DNA of 64,000 nt from JACRDG01 sp963760985 (GTDB taxonomy: Bacteria; Desulfobacterota; Desulfomonilia; Desulfomonilales; Desulfomonilaceae), in the NCBI GenBank assembly GCA_963760985.1, contig CAVXFM010000016.1, positions 620,001 to 684,000 on the forward strand. The letters are read 5' to 3'. Below the pieces are notes generated by a model. It saw only the letters and a list, made by a program, of their open reading frames with translations, made no database searches and was not told the DNA's origin. A program made the position numbers and the translations under genes. Below are positions 44,757 to 52,376 of the stretch, piece by piece. Every line of letters begins with the position of its first letter. Position 1 is the stretch's first letter.

Positions 44757-45659
44757 ATGGCCTATATCCTTGTATTTCCCGATCAGCAGTCGTATGACCT
44801 CGCGACCGAAGCCTTCGCTGTGCACGAAGTCCCGTTCGAGCCAGTGGAAGTGCCGAGATTCTGTAGCGAAATAGTGGCTCCTGCTCTTCGCGTGACAGGA
44901 GCGATTCAGGAACTTTCTCTCGAGTTGCGCAGGAGAGGGATAGCGCTAAGCGGAGTGCTCCCGTACCGTCCTTTCCTCAGGGACATCCCGGACGCAGGTC
45001 CGCCGGATCCCAGGTGGAAGCACGTACTGGGCCGCGTCCAAGTTTCCTCTGTGCGACCAAGCCTGACAGACCCGTTGAAACTGCGGGTGGAAGTGAAGCC
45101 GGAAAAGAGCCTAAAGCCGCTGATACCCATGATGGCGAGGCTCATTCGAGGAGGGGCTTACCGATACGAGGTCCCTCTCCTGGTTTTCGAGGAGGAACAC
45201 CGACTGCTGGCCGTCTCTGGTACGGAGATGGTGATTTGCCGAGCTGACGATCTCCTGGACGCGTGGATCATGCTCCGATGCATGACCGAGCTTATCCTCT
45301 CTGCCTGGGACCACAGGCTGAATCTTCAGCCGGAAACCGATCCGCGAAACGGTATTGGAGCGATAGAGATGTTCAAGCGCTTGCCAGGAAACAATTGCGG
45401 CAAGTGCGCGTATGGGAATTGCATGGAATTCGCGATGCTGCTTTTCCGGGGCAAGTCACGCATGGACCAATGCCCCTGGTTGCTCCAGGACGAGGGCACT
45501 GCCCACCGAGAATCGCTTCGATGGCTTTTGCAAGCCATAGGCTTGATTCCGGCGAAAGACGCGACTCCCGTCACCGTATCCCCGGCGCGCGGACATGACA
45601 TGCAGCCCGGTGGCCCTGGCGTACTTCCTCAAGCTGGGGATCCTTCTCCGTGCAGATAG
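44757..45659 (+). CDS. DUF3343-like plus 4Fe-4S domain protein
   Basis: 300 residues. The N-terminal 50 residues (YILVFPDQQSYDLATEAFAV to VAPALRV) resemble the DUF3343 putative Se/S-carrier fold. Near residues 205-240 is a four-cysteine cluster, NNCGKCAYGNCMEFAMLLFR then DQCP, the 4Fe-4S domain found in corrinoid/Fe-S proteins and acetyl-CoA synthase partners. It is probably a small cytoplasmic electron-transfer or maturation protein; the target is unknown. The final 30 residues overlap the opposing OppF gene by 89 bases and look non-conserved. Confidence 0.65.
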   Translation: MAYILVFPDQQSYDLATEAFAVHEVPFEPVEVPRFCSEIVAPALRVTGAIQELSLELRRRGIALSGVLPYRPFLRDIPDAGPPDPRWKHVLGRVQVSSVRPSLTDPLKLRVEVKPEKSLKPLIPMMARLIRGGAYRYEVPLLVFEEEHRLLAVSGTEMVICRADDLLDAWIMLRCMTELILSAWDHRLNLQPETDPRNGIGAIEMFKRLPGNNCGKCAYGNCMEFAMLLFRGKSRMDQCPWLLQDEGTAHRESLRWLLQAIGLIPAKDATPVTVSPARGHDMQPGGPGVLPQAGDPSPCR

Positions 45660-46563
45660 GAATTCTGAGCCAGCATCGGGGGTGGAAGCGGCAACCTGAA
45701 GGCGGGTGAATCGGACTCGGCACGTCCCCTTCGAGGATGATGCGGGAGCTCTTTCGCGTCGGATCAGGCACGGGTACTGCGCTGAGTAGCGCCTCAGTGT
45801 AGGGGTGCAGCGGCTGCTCGTAGATCTGGCGTTTGTTGGCGATTTCCACGATTCTGCCGAGGTACATCACCGCAACCCTGTCCGCGATATGCTCTACCAC
45901 CGAGAGATCGTGTGAAATAAACAGATAGGTGAGGCCGTACTTTTCCTGCAGGTCCTCCAGAAGATTCAGCACCTGGGAACGGATCGACACATCAAGCGCG
46001 GACACGGGCTCATCGGCCACGATTAGGCTCGGCTTCAGCGCAATAGCACGTGCGATACCGATTCTCTGGCGTTGGCCGCCAGAAAACTCATGAGGATAGC
46101 GCTGAAGGTATTCGGGTCTCAGGCCAACTTCGTCCATGAGAGCCGCAACGCGCTCGTGTCTTTCCGCTCGTGTTCCTATTCCGTGTATCGTCAAAGGCTC
46201 CATGAGGATGCTCCGGACTGTCTTGCGTGGATTCAGAGAGGAATAGGGGTCCTGGAATATAATTTGAATGCGCCGCCTAAGCTTCTTCATCTCTTTGGGA
46301 CGGATAGAAGCGATGTCCTGTCCATCAAAGATGATCCTGCCCGAAGTGGGCTGCTCAAGTCGAAGAATGAGCGCTCCCAGCGTCGATTTTCCGCATCCGG
46401 ATTCGCCGACGAGACCGAGGGTCTCGCCTTGAGCGATATCCAGGTCCACGCCGTCCACCGCGCGGACCTTCAAGAGTTCACCCCGGAAGAAGCCCTTTAT
46501 TACAGGAAAATACTTGTACAACCGTTCTAGACGGACCAAGGGACCTTCCCCAGTCGATTCCAT
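45571..46563 (-). CDS. oppF: Oligopeptide/dipeptide ABC transporter ATP-binding protein
   Basis: About 330 residues of the OppF/DppF subfamily: Walker A GLVGESGCGKSTLG, Q-loop IIFQDPYSSLNPRKTV, signature HEFSGGQRQRIGIARA, Walker B LIVADEPVSALDVSI and H-loop LFISHDLSVVEHIAD. The C-terminal oligopeptide-transporter extension has GCRFHPRC, with cysteines that bind a 4Fe-4S cluster in DppD/F proteins. No permease, binding protein or partner ATPase lies nearby, so it is an orphan or the end of a split operon. The start is uncertain: ATG 46563 fits the family length, ATG 46590 is possible. Confidence 0.85.
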   Translation of the reverse strand: MESTGEGPLVRLERLYKYFPVIKGFFRGELLKVRAVDGVDLDIAQGETLGLVGESGCGKSTLGALILRLEQPTSGRIIFDGQDIASIRPKEMKKLRRRIQIIFQDPYSSLNPRKTVRSILMEPLTIHGIGTRAERHERVAALMDEVGLRPEYLQRYPHEFSGGQRQRIGIARAIALKPSLIVADEPVSALDVSIRSQVLNLLEDLQEKYGLTYLFISHDLSVVEHIADRVAVMYLGRIVEIANKRQIYEQPLHPYTEALLSAVPVPDPTRKSSRIILEGDVPSPIHPPSGCRFHPRCWLRIPICTEKDPQLEEVRQGHRAACHVRAPGIR

Positions 46564-46706
46564 GGGCGCGCTAGCGCTGAAGGCATGCATAGGCAATTCC
46601 GCGCGTAAAAAGACTTCGCGGCGAAGCGGTGCACCGCCAGGCACGCGAGGCAGCCAACTCCAGCCGGATTTGAGAGGTGCTGCTTCCGGCGGGCCTTGGC
46701 TAACCG

Positions 46707-47654
46707 TTGGTTCCGTGTTATACGGTCAGGTCGTGTGAAAGTCAATTGCGAGGTGCAGATCTGGAATCGCCTTATCTCATCCTTGGACTGGTTCCGGGCG
46801 TGGCTTGGCTGCTGTACGCCTTTTACAAAGGCCGGGCAAAGTCCAGATCCTTTGCCAACACCTTGCGAGTGTTTGTGTGGGCCTGTGCATGCACTCTTCC
46901 CACCGGTGTCATCGAGCACTTGACCGGGGCCGGTCTTATCCAGGACACCATTCTCCGCTCCGCGGGCGTGAGCTTTTTCCTTATCGGCCCGATCGAGGAG
47001 GGGTTCAAACTCCTCGCGGTGTGGATGGCGATTTACCGGAGCCCGGACTTTCGTGAGCCGATTGACGGAATATTTTATGCTGCCACGGCCGCGCTGGGAT
47101 TTGCCTCGATTGAGAACGCAGTTTATTTGGGACAGATGGGGCCGGGTGTCCTCGTGTCCAGAGTGGTGTTTGCCACGCCGGCACATGTGTTGTTCTCTTC
47201 CATGTGGGGGTATTCACTGGGCTTGGCACGCTTTAAGAGGCAGGGAGAGTTGTGGATCGTTTTGCGCGGTTTTTTGCTGGCCGCTCTCTTGCATGGTCTG
47301 TACAATTTTCTCGTTGCAGTGGATCCCAAAGCAGCCATACTTACCTTGATCCCCCTCATGGTGTTCATGGGATGGTTGCTGGACCGGAGGATTCCAAAGT
47401 TCTTCGCCGGCTCCCCATTCCCACCTCTCACGGAGGGAGCTCTTGTCGTGTGTCCTCAGTGCGGCGCGTATGTTCCGGAGGACGATGAGGTATGTTCCCG
47501 GTGCGGATCTGAGATCGACCCGCTGGAGGAGCACGAGGGGCGATATTGCGGGTGGTGCCGGGCTCCTCTGGATCCTTTGGAGCCCTGTCAGGATAGGTGT
47601 CCTTGCTGCGGTCATTCGGTGGCCTTGACCAACTGGTGTGCACCCGGGCTGTGA
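46707..47654 (+). CDS. prsW: PrsW-family membrane protease with C-terminal zinc ribbons
   Basis: Up to 315 residues. Six to eight membrane helices carry the PrsW motifs: GPIEEGFKLLAVWM (catalytic EExxK), GFASIENAVYLG (second Glu, Asn) and a His-containing ALLHGLYNFLV helix. After residue 235 there are four CxxC pairs (CPQC, CSRC, CGWC, CPCC), forming two zinc ribbons that B. subtilis PrsW lacks. PrsW cuts an anti-sigma factor in Bacillus; the target here is unknown. The first codon is uncertain: TTG 46707 opens the frame, TTG 46746 is closer to the first helix. Confidence 0.8.
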   Translation: MVPCYTVRSCESQLRGADLESPYLILGLVPGVAWLLYAFYKGRAKSRSFANTLRVFVWACACTLPTGVIEHLTGAGLIQDTILRSAGVSFFLIGPIEEGFKLLAVWMAIYRSPDFREPIDGIFYAATAALGFASIENAVYLGQMGPGVLVSRVVFATPAHVLFSSMWGYSLGLARFKRQGELWIVLRGFLLAALLHGLYNFLVAVDPKAAILTLIPLMVFMGWLLDRRIPKFFAGSPFPPLTEGALVVCPQCGAYVPEDDEVCSRCGSEIDPLEEHEGRYCGWCRAPLDPLEPCQDRCPCCGHSVALTNWCAPGL

Positions 47655-47863
47655 ACGTTCCGATCACCGCGTCTTTTCGACCGGGAGCGAACCACCGCGG
47701 CAGTACGCGGACGCGGATCGCCTATGCGGCCGACACCGCGAGCATGTCTCCCATGTGTTGCTCGGAACATGGCAGCTGAGACTTGAAGACCTACTGACCC
47801 TTACTGGACTCTGGCGTCACCGAGTTCAGGCATCGCTTGCTGAACCGTGCAGGGAGGATAGAC

Positions 47864-48070
47864 ATGACGTGGGACGTAAAGACGCTCTCTCTCATCGGAA
47901 TCGCCATCGCAGTAGGTCTCTTTCTCCTCGGTCTTCTGTTCCGCTCGGGCAAGAAGGGCCAGGGGGAAGACGCAGGATACGTATACAAAGAGTGCCTGTC
48001 CTGCGGATGGAAAGGCAAGGTGAGCAAGTTCCACAAGAAGTGTTCCAATTGTGGCGATAGCCTCGTCTGA
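47864..48070 (+). CDS. Small membrane protein with zinc ribbon
   Basis: 68 residues. One membrane helix (LIGIAIAVGLFLLGLLF) is followed by a compact ribbon with two CxxC pairs, CLSCGWKG and CSNCGDSL. A clear AGGGAGG lies before ATG 47864. It follows the zinc-ribbon PrsW gene in the same direction and may serve the same pathway, which is a guess from position only. Confidence 0.65.
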   Translation: MTWDVKTLSLIGIAIAVGLFLLGLLFRSGKKGQGEDAGYVYKECLSCGWKGKVSKFHKKCSNCGDSLV

Positions 48071-48816
48071 CGCCACCGGTGCATCGAGAAATCGCCAAAA
48101 CAGCGGTGAGTCCCGGTCAGGATCTGCCACAGATTGGATGACCGCTCCGACCGTGTATGATAGGATCGACAGACTCTGCCACCAACAGGGCTGGCTGAGT
48201 CTCTGATCCCGCGAGCAACGCGGTTTCTCGGGGATGGAAAACGTGATGCCCGTGCGTCCAGCCACATCGCCTATGGCGGTTTTTGAAACGGTGGCAGCGT
48301 TCTTGAGAAAATTGGCAGACTTTGGGGCCCGGAACTTTTTTGCTTGACAAGAGACTCACAGACAGTGCAAAAAGGAATGCTTAAATACACATCGCGGGGC
48401 TTCTGCCCCCGGAGAAGAACATGAACCGGAAACATACCTACATGCCCCTGGGTAGCTCTTTCCAGGGGGGAACTCCCTTCGCCGGTTCGGTATCGACTGC
48501 TTCTCTTTCCGTATCCGACCCATCAATAACTCTTATAGGAGGGACTTGCCTGAGCGAGGGGACGTTTGTTTCCCTCCTCGTACGGTTAAGACCTCGAGCT
48601 CACCAGGTCTGAGGAAGCCCGCTTCCTCACTGGCAAGGCGATTCCCTGTCCGGGCAAAAAGCCCGCGATGAGGGAATAGTGTATTGGTGATCGCATCAGA
48701 CGACGGGTGCCGGCCGAGTTCCCGAATCAGGACTGGTGCGAGGACACTTTTCGAACGGTGAGTGTCGGCCGTATTACAACGAGAGGCTATAAGCCCACTC
48801 GGTACGGGGGATGACG
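48071..48816. other. Long leader region before speD
   Basis: 746 bases without a convincing gene. The part from 48423 to 48677 is unusually rich in nested complementary segments (separate entry), and a 6-bp hairpin (GACACT/AGTGTC, 48743-48766) comes later. The open frame 48421-48612 overlaps the structured segment and lacks a ribosome binding site. Confidence 0.5.
48423..48677 (+). ncRNA. Candidate structured RNA or cis-regulatory leader upstream of speD
   Basis: Complementary arms found by eye: GAACCGG (48423-48429) with CCGGTTC (48482-48488), enclosing CCCCTGG/CCAGGGG (48445-48451, 48462-48468). Then CTTGCC (48545-48550) with GGCAAG (48632-48637), enclosing three hairpins: GAGGG/CCCTC (48556, 48572), AGACCT/AGGTCT (48589, 48605) and GAGGAAG/CTTCCTC (48611, 48622). 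Then ATTCCCT/AGGGAAT (48641, 48671), enclosing CGGGC/GCCCG. A closed three-hairpin junction is unlikely by chance. I cannot match it to a family I know; SAM-I, tmRNA, SRP RNA and RNase P were considered and do not fit. Confidence 0.5.
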
Positions 48817-49236
48817 ATGAAAGCCTTGGGTATTCATCTTCTGATCGAGTTTACCTACTGTAACAGGCAAAAGATCGATAATCTCGACTTCCTGGATAAA
48901 GTGATGTCCCAGGCCGCAGAGGCAGCGGGGGCAACCGTGTTAAAAACCGCGTTTCAGGACTTTAACCCTCAGGGAGTGTCGGGGGTTGTCGTGATCGCCG
49001 AATCCCATCTGACGATTCACAGTTGGCCCGAATTCGGCTATGCTGCGGTCGACATTTTTACATGCGGCACCAAGGTTGATCCTTGGAAGGCCGCTGAATT
49101 TCTTAAACGAGAATTGGAAGCGGGCGATATGCAAGTGCGGTATTTTCAGCGGGGGCTTCCCACTGGTGGCGAACTTCCTGAGCCCAATTTCACGATGATG
49201 CACCATGCTGCTTGCGGGAATAGTCACTGTCAGTGA
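48817..49236 (+). CDS. speD: S-adenosylmethionine decarboxylase (prokaryotic short type)
   Basis: 139 residues. The self-cleaving site is ESHLTIHSWPE with Ser63, which becomes the pyruvoyl group, and CGTKVDPWKAAEFLKREL is the downstream conserved unit. It makes decarboxylated AdoMet, the aminopropyl donor for spermidine. ATG 48817 is six bases after GGGGG and gives the standard Ser63 numbering; the ATG at 48811 directly abuts that site. No canonical speE is beside it; the two membrane-fused spermidine-synthase-like genes in the window are distant and have altered signatures. Confidence 0.93.
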   Translation: MKALGIHLLIEFTYCNRQKIDNLDFLDKVMSQAAEAAGATVLKTAFQDFNPQGVSGVVVIAESHLTIHSWPEFGYAAVDIFTCGTKVDPWKAAEFLKRELEAGDMQVRYFQRGLPTGGELPEPNFTMMHHAACGNSHCQ

Positions 49237-49690
49237 TCGGTCGGCTCAGGGACTCAGGAAAGATTCCTCAGGTCCGGGTCTTGTCGAGTTCTTGGGATCG
49301 CACGGAATCCGCGTTGAGTGGACAGAAGTGGTTCCCGACGAAGAGCCTGAGATCCGAAATGTGCTGACCCATCTAGCCGATGTGAACGGTGCAGACCTCA
49401 TACTGACCACCGGGGGGACAGGTTTGTCCCCCCGTGATGTCACGCCCGAAGCCACTTCCGCGGTGCTGGACAGGGTCGTCCCGGGCATGGCAGAAGCCAT
49501 GAGGGCTGCCAGTCTTGCCAAGACGCCGCACGCGATGATCTCTCGGGCCGTGGTGGGGGTGCGCGGGAAGACTCTGATCATCAACCTCCCAGGGAGTCCC
49601 AAAGGTGCACTCGAAAACCTGGAGGTTGTCTTGCCGGCCCTGAACCATGCAGTCGCGAAGATCCAGGGCGATCCTTCCGAGTGCGCATGA
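49205..49690 (+). CDS. MogA/MoaB family molybdopterin protein
   Basis: 161 residues. GIVTVSDRSAQGLRKDSSGP and LILTTGGTGLSPRDVTPEAT, then INLPGSPKGALENL are the MPT-binding blocks of the MogA/MoaB family, which adenylylates molybdopterin before metal insertion. Its start lies 32 bases inside speD in another frame; no alternative ATG fits the conserved N-terminus, so the overlap is accepted. Mo/W enzymes are common in anaerobes, but no other cofactor genes lie here. Confidence 0.88.
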   Translation: MLLAGIVTVSDRSAQGLRKDSSGPGLVEFLGSHGIRVEWTEVVPDEEPEIRNVLTHLADVNGADLILTTGGTGLSPRDVTPEATSAVLDRVVPGMAEAMRAASLAKTPHAMISRAVVGVRGKTLIINLPGSPKGALENLEVVLPALNHAVAKIQGDPSECA

Positions 49691-49900
49691 ACGCGGACAG
49701 CTCATGTGACACGTCATTGCCCCTGACCGCGGCAGCGTAACCCCCGATGATATATGGTCTCCGCTAACCTCTTGGCATGATATGCTCTTTTGTCGCGTAT
49801 GCTCACTGCGCACGGGAACTCGGAGCATACTCAATGGATTGCAATTCAACCGGGGCTTGGTGTTTCCCGTGGACATCCGCCTTTCCGCGAGATCCATGAC

Positions 49901-50392
49901 ATGACCTTTCGACGCAAAGGCAAACCGGTGAATGCCGGACAGGTCTTACGAGCCGTGGTGAGTCGACTGGGACTGCGGTCCGGACTCTCTCGTCACCGCG
50001 TGGTTCATCTGTGGCCAAAAATCGTCGAGCCCACTGTGGCGCGTCACGCGAAGGCTGAGAGGGTAGCGGGGGGCACTCTCCATGTGATCGTGGATTCATC
50101 GGTATGGATGTACGAGCTGGCCACGATCAAGGACCTTCTCTTGGAGAAGGTCAACGCGCGCTTGGAAAAGGGCGCAGCACCGATCACGGACATACGGTTC
50201 AGCCAACGATCGTGGGGAACGCAGAAGCCCAAGGAAGTTGCGGAACTCCCGCGGCTGGAGCTTGACCCTCAGGATCTCCGGATTGTCGGACAGATCCTTG
50301 AACCCATAAAAGACGATACCTTGAAGACTCTCCTGCAGCGCATCCTGGAAAAAGATTGTCTGCTGAAAAGGCGTCGTGAATCGAAGAAGTGA
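49901..50392 (+). CDS. DUF721/DciA-like protein
   Basis: 163 residues. KPVNAGQVLRAVVSRLGLRS, VHLWPKIVEPTVARHAKAER and GTLHVIVDSSVWMYELATIK follow the DciA (DUF721) fold, whose better-studied members load or stimulate the replicative helicase DnaB. C-terminal to this is a charged helical tail (LKTLLQRILEKDCLLKRR). ATG 49901 is where similarity begins; an in-frame ATG at 49790 adds unconserved residues. The ribosome binding site is weak. Confidence 0.75.
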   Translation: MTFRRKGKPVNAGQVLRAVVSRLGLRSGLSRHRVVHLWPKIVEPTVARHAKAERVAGGTLHVIVDSSVWMYELATIKDLLLEKVNARLEKGAAPITDIRFSQRSWGTQKPKEVAELPRLELDPQDLRIVGQILEPIKDDTLKTLLQRILEKDCLLKRRRESKK

Positions 50393-50479
50393 CCATGCTT
50401 CTCTACACGAGGTGTTTTCGGGGGAGCGGCCTGTGCCACGTGTGCCGCGTCCAGCGCGGCTTCTTCACGTGAGGCAGCG

Positions 50480-51015
50480 CTATTCGGAAGGGGCATCCCA
50501 TGGCTGCGGGCTTTTTCGGGGCTTGGGGGTATTTTGTGCCGAACTGGCCTGAGCTTTTGTCATTTCGTCTTCGGAAACGCGCTTCATCCCGATGCCGGAT
50601 GCCCCTCCGGTAAACGGGAGCAACAGCCAGATACGCTCCTGGTCTCGTTTTCTCACCGGAAGTACCTGGGCTACTCGATCCGGGTGGCGCGGGTCGAAGA
50701 GCACAATTCCGTCATCGGATAACTTCCATTTGCCTTCGGAAGGTCTGAACAGGTGGACCATCTTCATGGTGCCGTCCGTGCGCAAAGACATAAAGGCCCG
50801 CGGCGAGCAGGCTTCACCTCCGCGCGTTCTTTGTCGGTAATTCCCCATTTGAAGAATTCATCGGAGTACCTCCAGGTTCCCACGAGAAACTCCGACGAAA
50901 TTGACGGCCCGATACCAAGAAAGGAGAGTGCCCCGATGGGCATTCTGCCGTCTCCCGGCACGGCTCCCGAGAGCAATGGAATGAGTGTCAAGATGAAGAC
51001 CTGAAGATTGAGCAC
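50480..51015 (-). CDS. Hypothetical secreted protein (frameshifted)
   Basis: No family recognised. GTG 51015 follows GGAG by eight bases and opens MLNLQVFILTLIPLLSGAVP, a signal-peptide-like stretch. The domain FLVGTWRYSDEFFKWGITDK then continues, after a frame change near 50815, as SPRAFMSLRTDGTMKMVHLF, RPSEGKWKLSDDGIVLFDPR and RDQERIWLLLPF. The GTW...DG...W...DG.I pattern suggests a small beta-barrel of the lipocalin-like type, but this is only impression. The tail is Pro/Ser-rich. It would be about 178 residues. Confidence 0.5.
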
Positions 51016-51328
51016 GCTGATATCTCCTGCAAATGGGTGAGGCTGCAACGGCCACTCTACCAACTTGCCGGGACTCAAGCAAGTGCCGGGACTCTTCCCA
51101 AAGGCTCTCATACCCATGCGCTTTCACGTATATGACAGGGTACGGGCTGAGGTTGTCCTTGTACGGACGACGCGAAGCCTTCTCATCACTGCGCTGAAGA
51201 GACCTACAGCCCCACGGTCTTAGATAGGTGCACGCGAATCGGTATCAACGGTCAGCAGGAGATGCGTGCGAGATCGGCAACGGGGCCAAGGCAGATATCT
51301 CTTCGTGGTAAATCGGTTCCCACGGGCG

Positions 51329-52321
51329 TTACGCGCGGATAGGCTTGCGTCGTGGAGGTTCCCCTTTGCCTGGGGTGCGTACCTGATTGAGTATTCTGTC
51401 GATCCGGCCGGTGATCTCGTGAAGCTCACCGGTCAAGACGTCCGGCTCTTTCACTGGTCGTTCTTCCAGGCTGCGAAACCAGGCAGCGGTTTTCGAGACC
51501 GTCTCCGAGAGAGACTCAAGTTCCCGCTTGAGAAGCGATCCTTCCTCCTCATCTTTGACGTCCGAGATCCCTCTGCCAAGGCTCAGGGCTGTCCGGATCG
51601 CTTCGGTCAAACGGGAGTGCAGATCGCCCTTGTCCTCTCCCGCGGCCACCGCTACCAGGGAATCAGCGCTCAACCTGCGTTGGAGGTCGAAAACGGTCCT
51701 GGTAAGGGTCCTGACAGTCTCACGATCTTGAGAACTCAGCTGCCCTATCGCGTCCGCATATTCCTGGGACAACCGCAACCATCTTTCATACTGCGGACTT
51801 GGTTGTTCCAATGACACCAGGGCCCTTTGCCCGCGGGATGCGAGGAACGCCCACGCAACCGGTGCGGCAAGGGCAATCGGCACCAGGGCCATTGCTGCCG
51901 CTCCTCCCAGAATGACAGAAAGGAGCACGCACGCGGCACCAACGATCAGGCCGGGATTTACGAGCCTCTCCTTCCACGAAGTCCCGAGGTGCTCGCGCAC
52001 GAGATGGCCGTCAAGATTGATTTTCTTCAGAGCGTCCAGGAGCCTGCGCCCGGAATCCTCGTCCACGCCACGAACGAGAATGTGCCATCCGGATCGGAAC
52101 TGCTCATCAGCGCGGACCGTGTCGATGGTCGGAAACCAAGCCTTCAGGACACCAACGATCTTGGTCCGAAGCCTTTTTCCCGGAACATCCTGGACCTCGA
52201 TTGCGAGGGCTCCGAAGTGCAACAGAGAAGGGCTGAGCGTTCCGCAGTCGACGCAAAAAGGGTCACCTTGCCCAAGTGGGCCGTCACAGCCTGCACAGAT
52301 ACGGTAATGGTCTGTTTCCAT
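51329..52321 (-). CDS. Zinc-ribbon membrane protein with coiled coil
   Basis: 330 residues, family not recognised. An N-terminal zinc ribbon (CAGCDGPLGQGDPFCVDCG), then a globular ferredoxin-like segment up to 115, two adjacent membrane helices (LIVGAACVLLSVILGGAAAM and ALVPIALAAPVAWAFLAS), and a long C-terminal helical region rich in heptads (LSSQDRETVRTLTRTVFDLQ). It lies directly downstream of the pseudokinase gene (55-base gap, same strand), and both carry zinc ribbons, so they probably form a functional pair. Confidence 0.6.
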   Translation of the reverse strand: METDHYRICAGCDGPLGQGDPFCVDCGTLSPSLLHFGALAIEVQDVPGKRLRTKIVGVLKAWFPTIDTVRADEQFRSGWHILVRGVDEDSGRRLLDALKKINLDGHLVREHLGTSWKERLVNPGLIVGAACVLLSVILGGAAAMALVPIALAAPVAWAFLASRGQRALVSLEQPSPQYERWLRLSQEYADAIGQLSSQDRETVRTLTRTVFDLQRRLSADSLVAVAAGEDKGDLHSRLTEAIRTALSLGRGISDVKDEEEGSLLKRELESLSETVSKTAAWFRSLEERPVKEPDVLTGELHEITGRIDRILNQVRTPGKGEPPRRKPIRA

Positions 52322-52376
52322 GGCTTCTCAATTGACCAGGCCAATAATTCCGCATACAGCGTCGTACGCTGCATTT

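Noticed and set aside
48421..48612. 63-residue open frame upstream of speD
   Set aside because: It lies entirely over the nested helices of the candidate RNA, has no ribosome binding site and no recognisable sequence.
48530..48680. SAM-I riboswitch, 6S RNA or tmRNA before speD
   Set aside because: The SAM-I core (GATGAAGCC...GGCAACC) is missing, the branched junction does not fit the linear 6S shape, and there is no tRNA-like end or tag frame.
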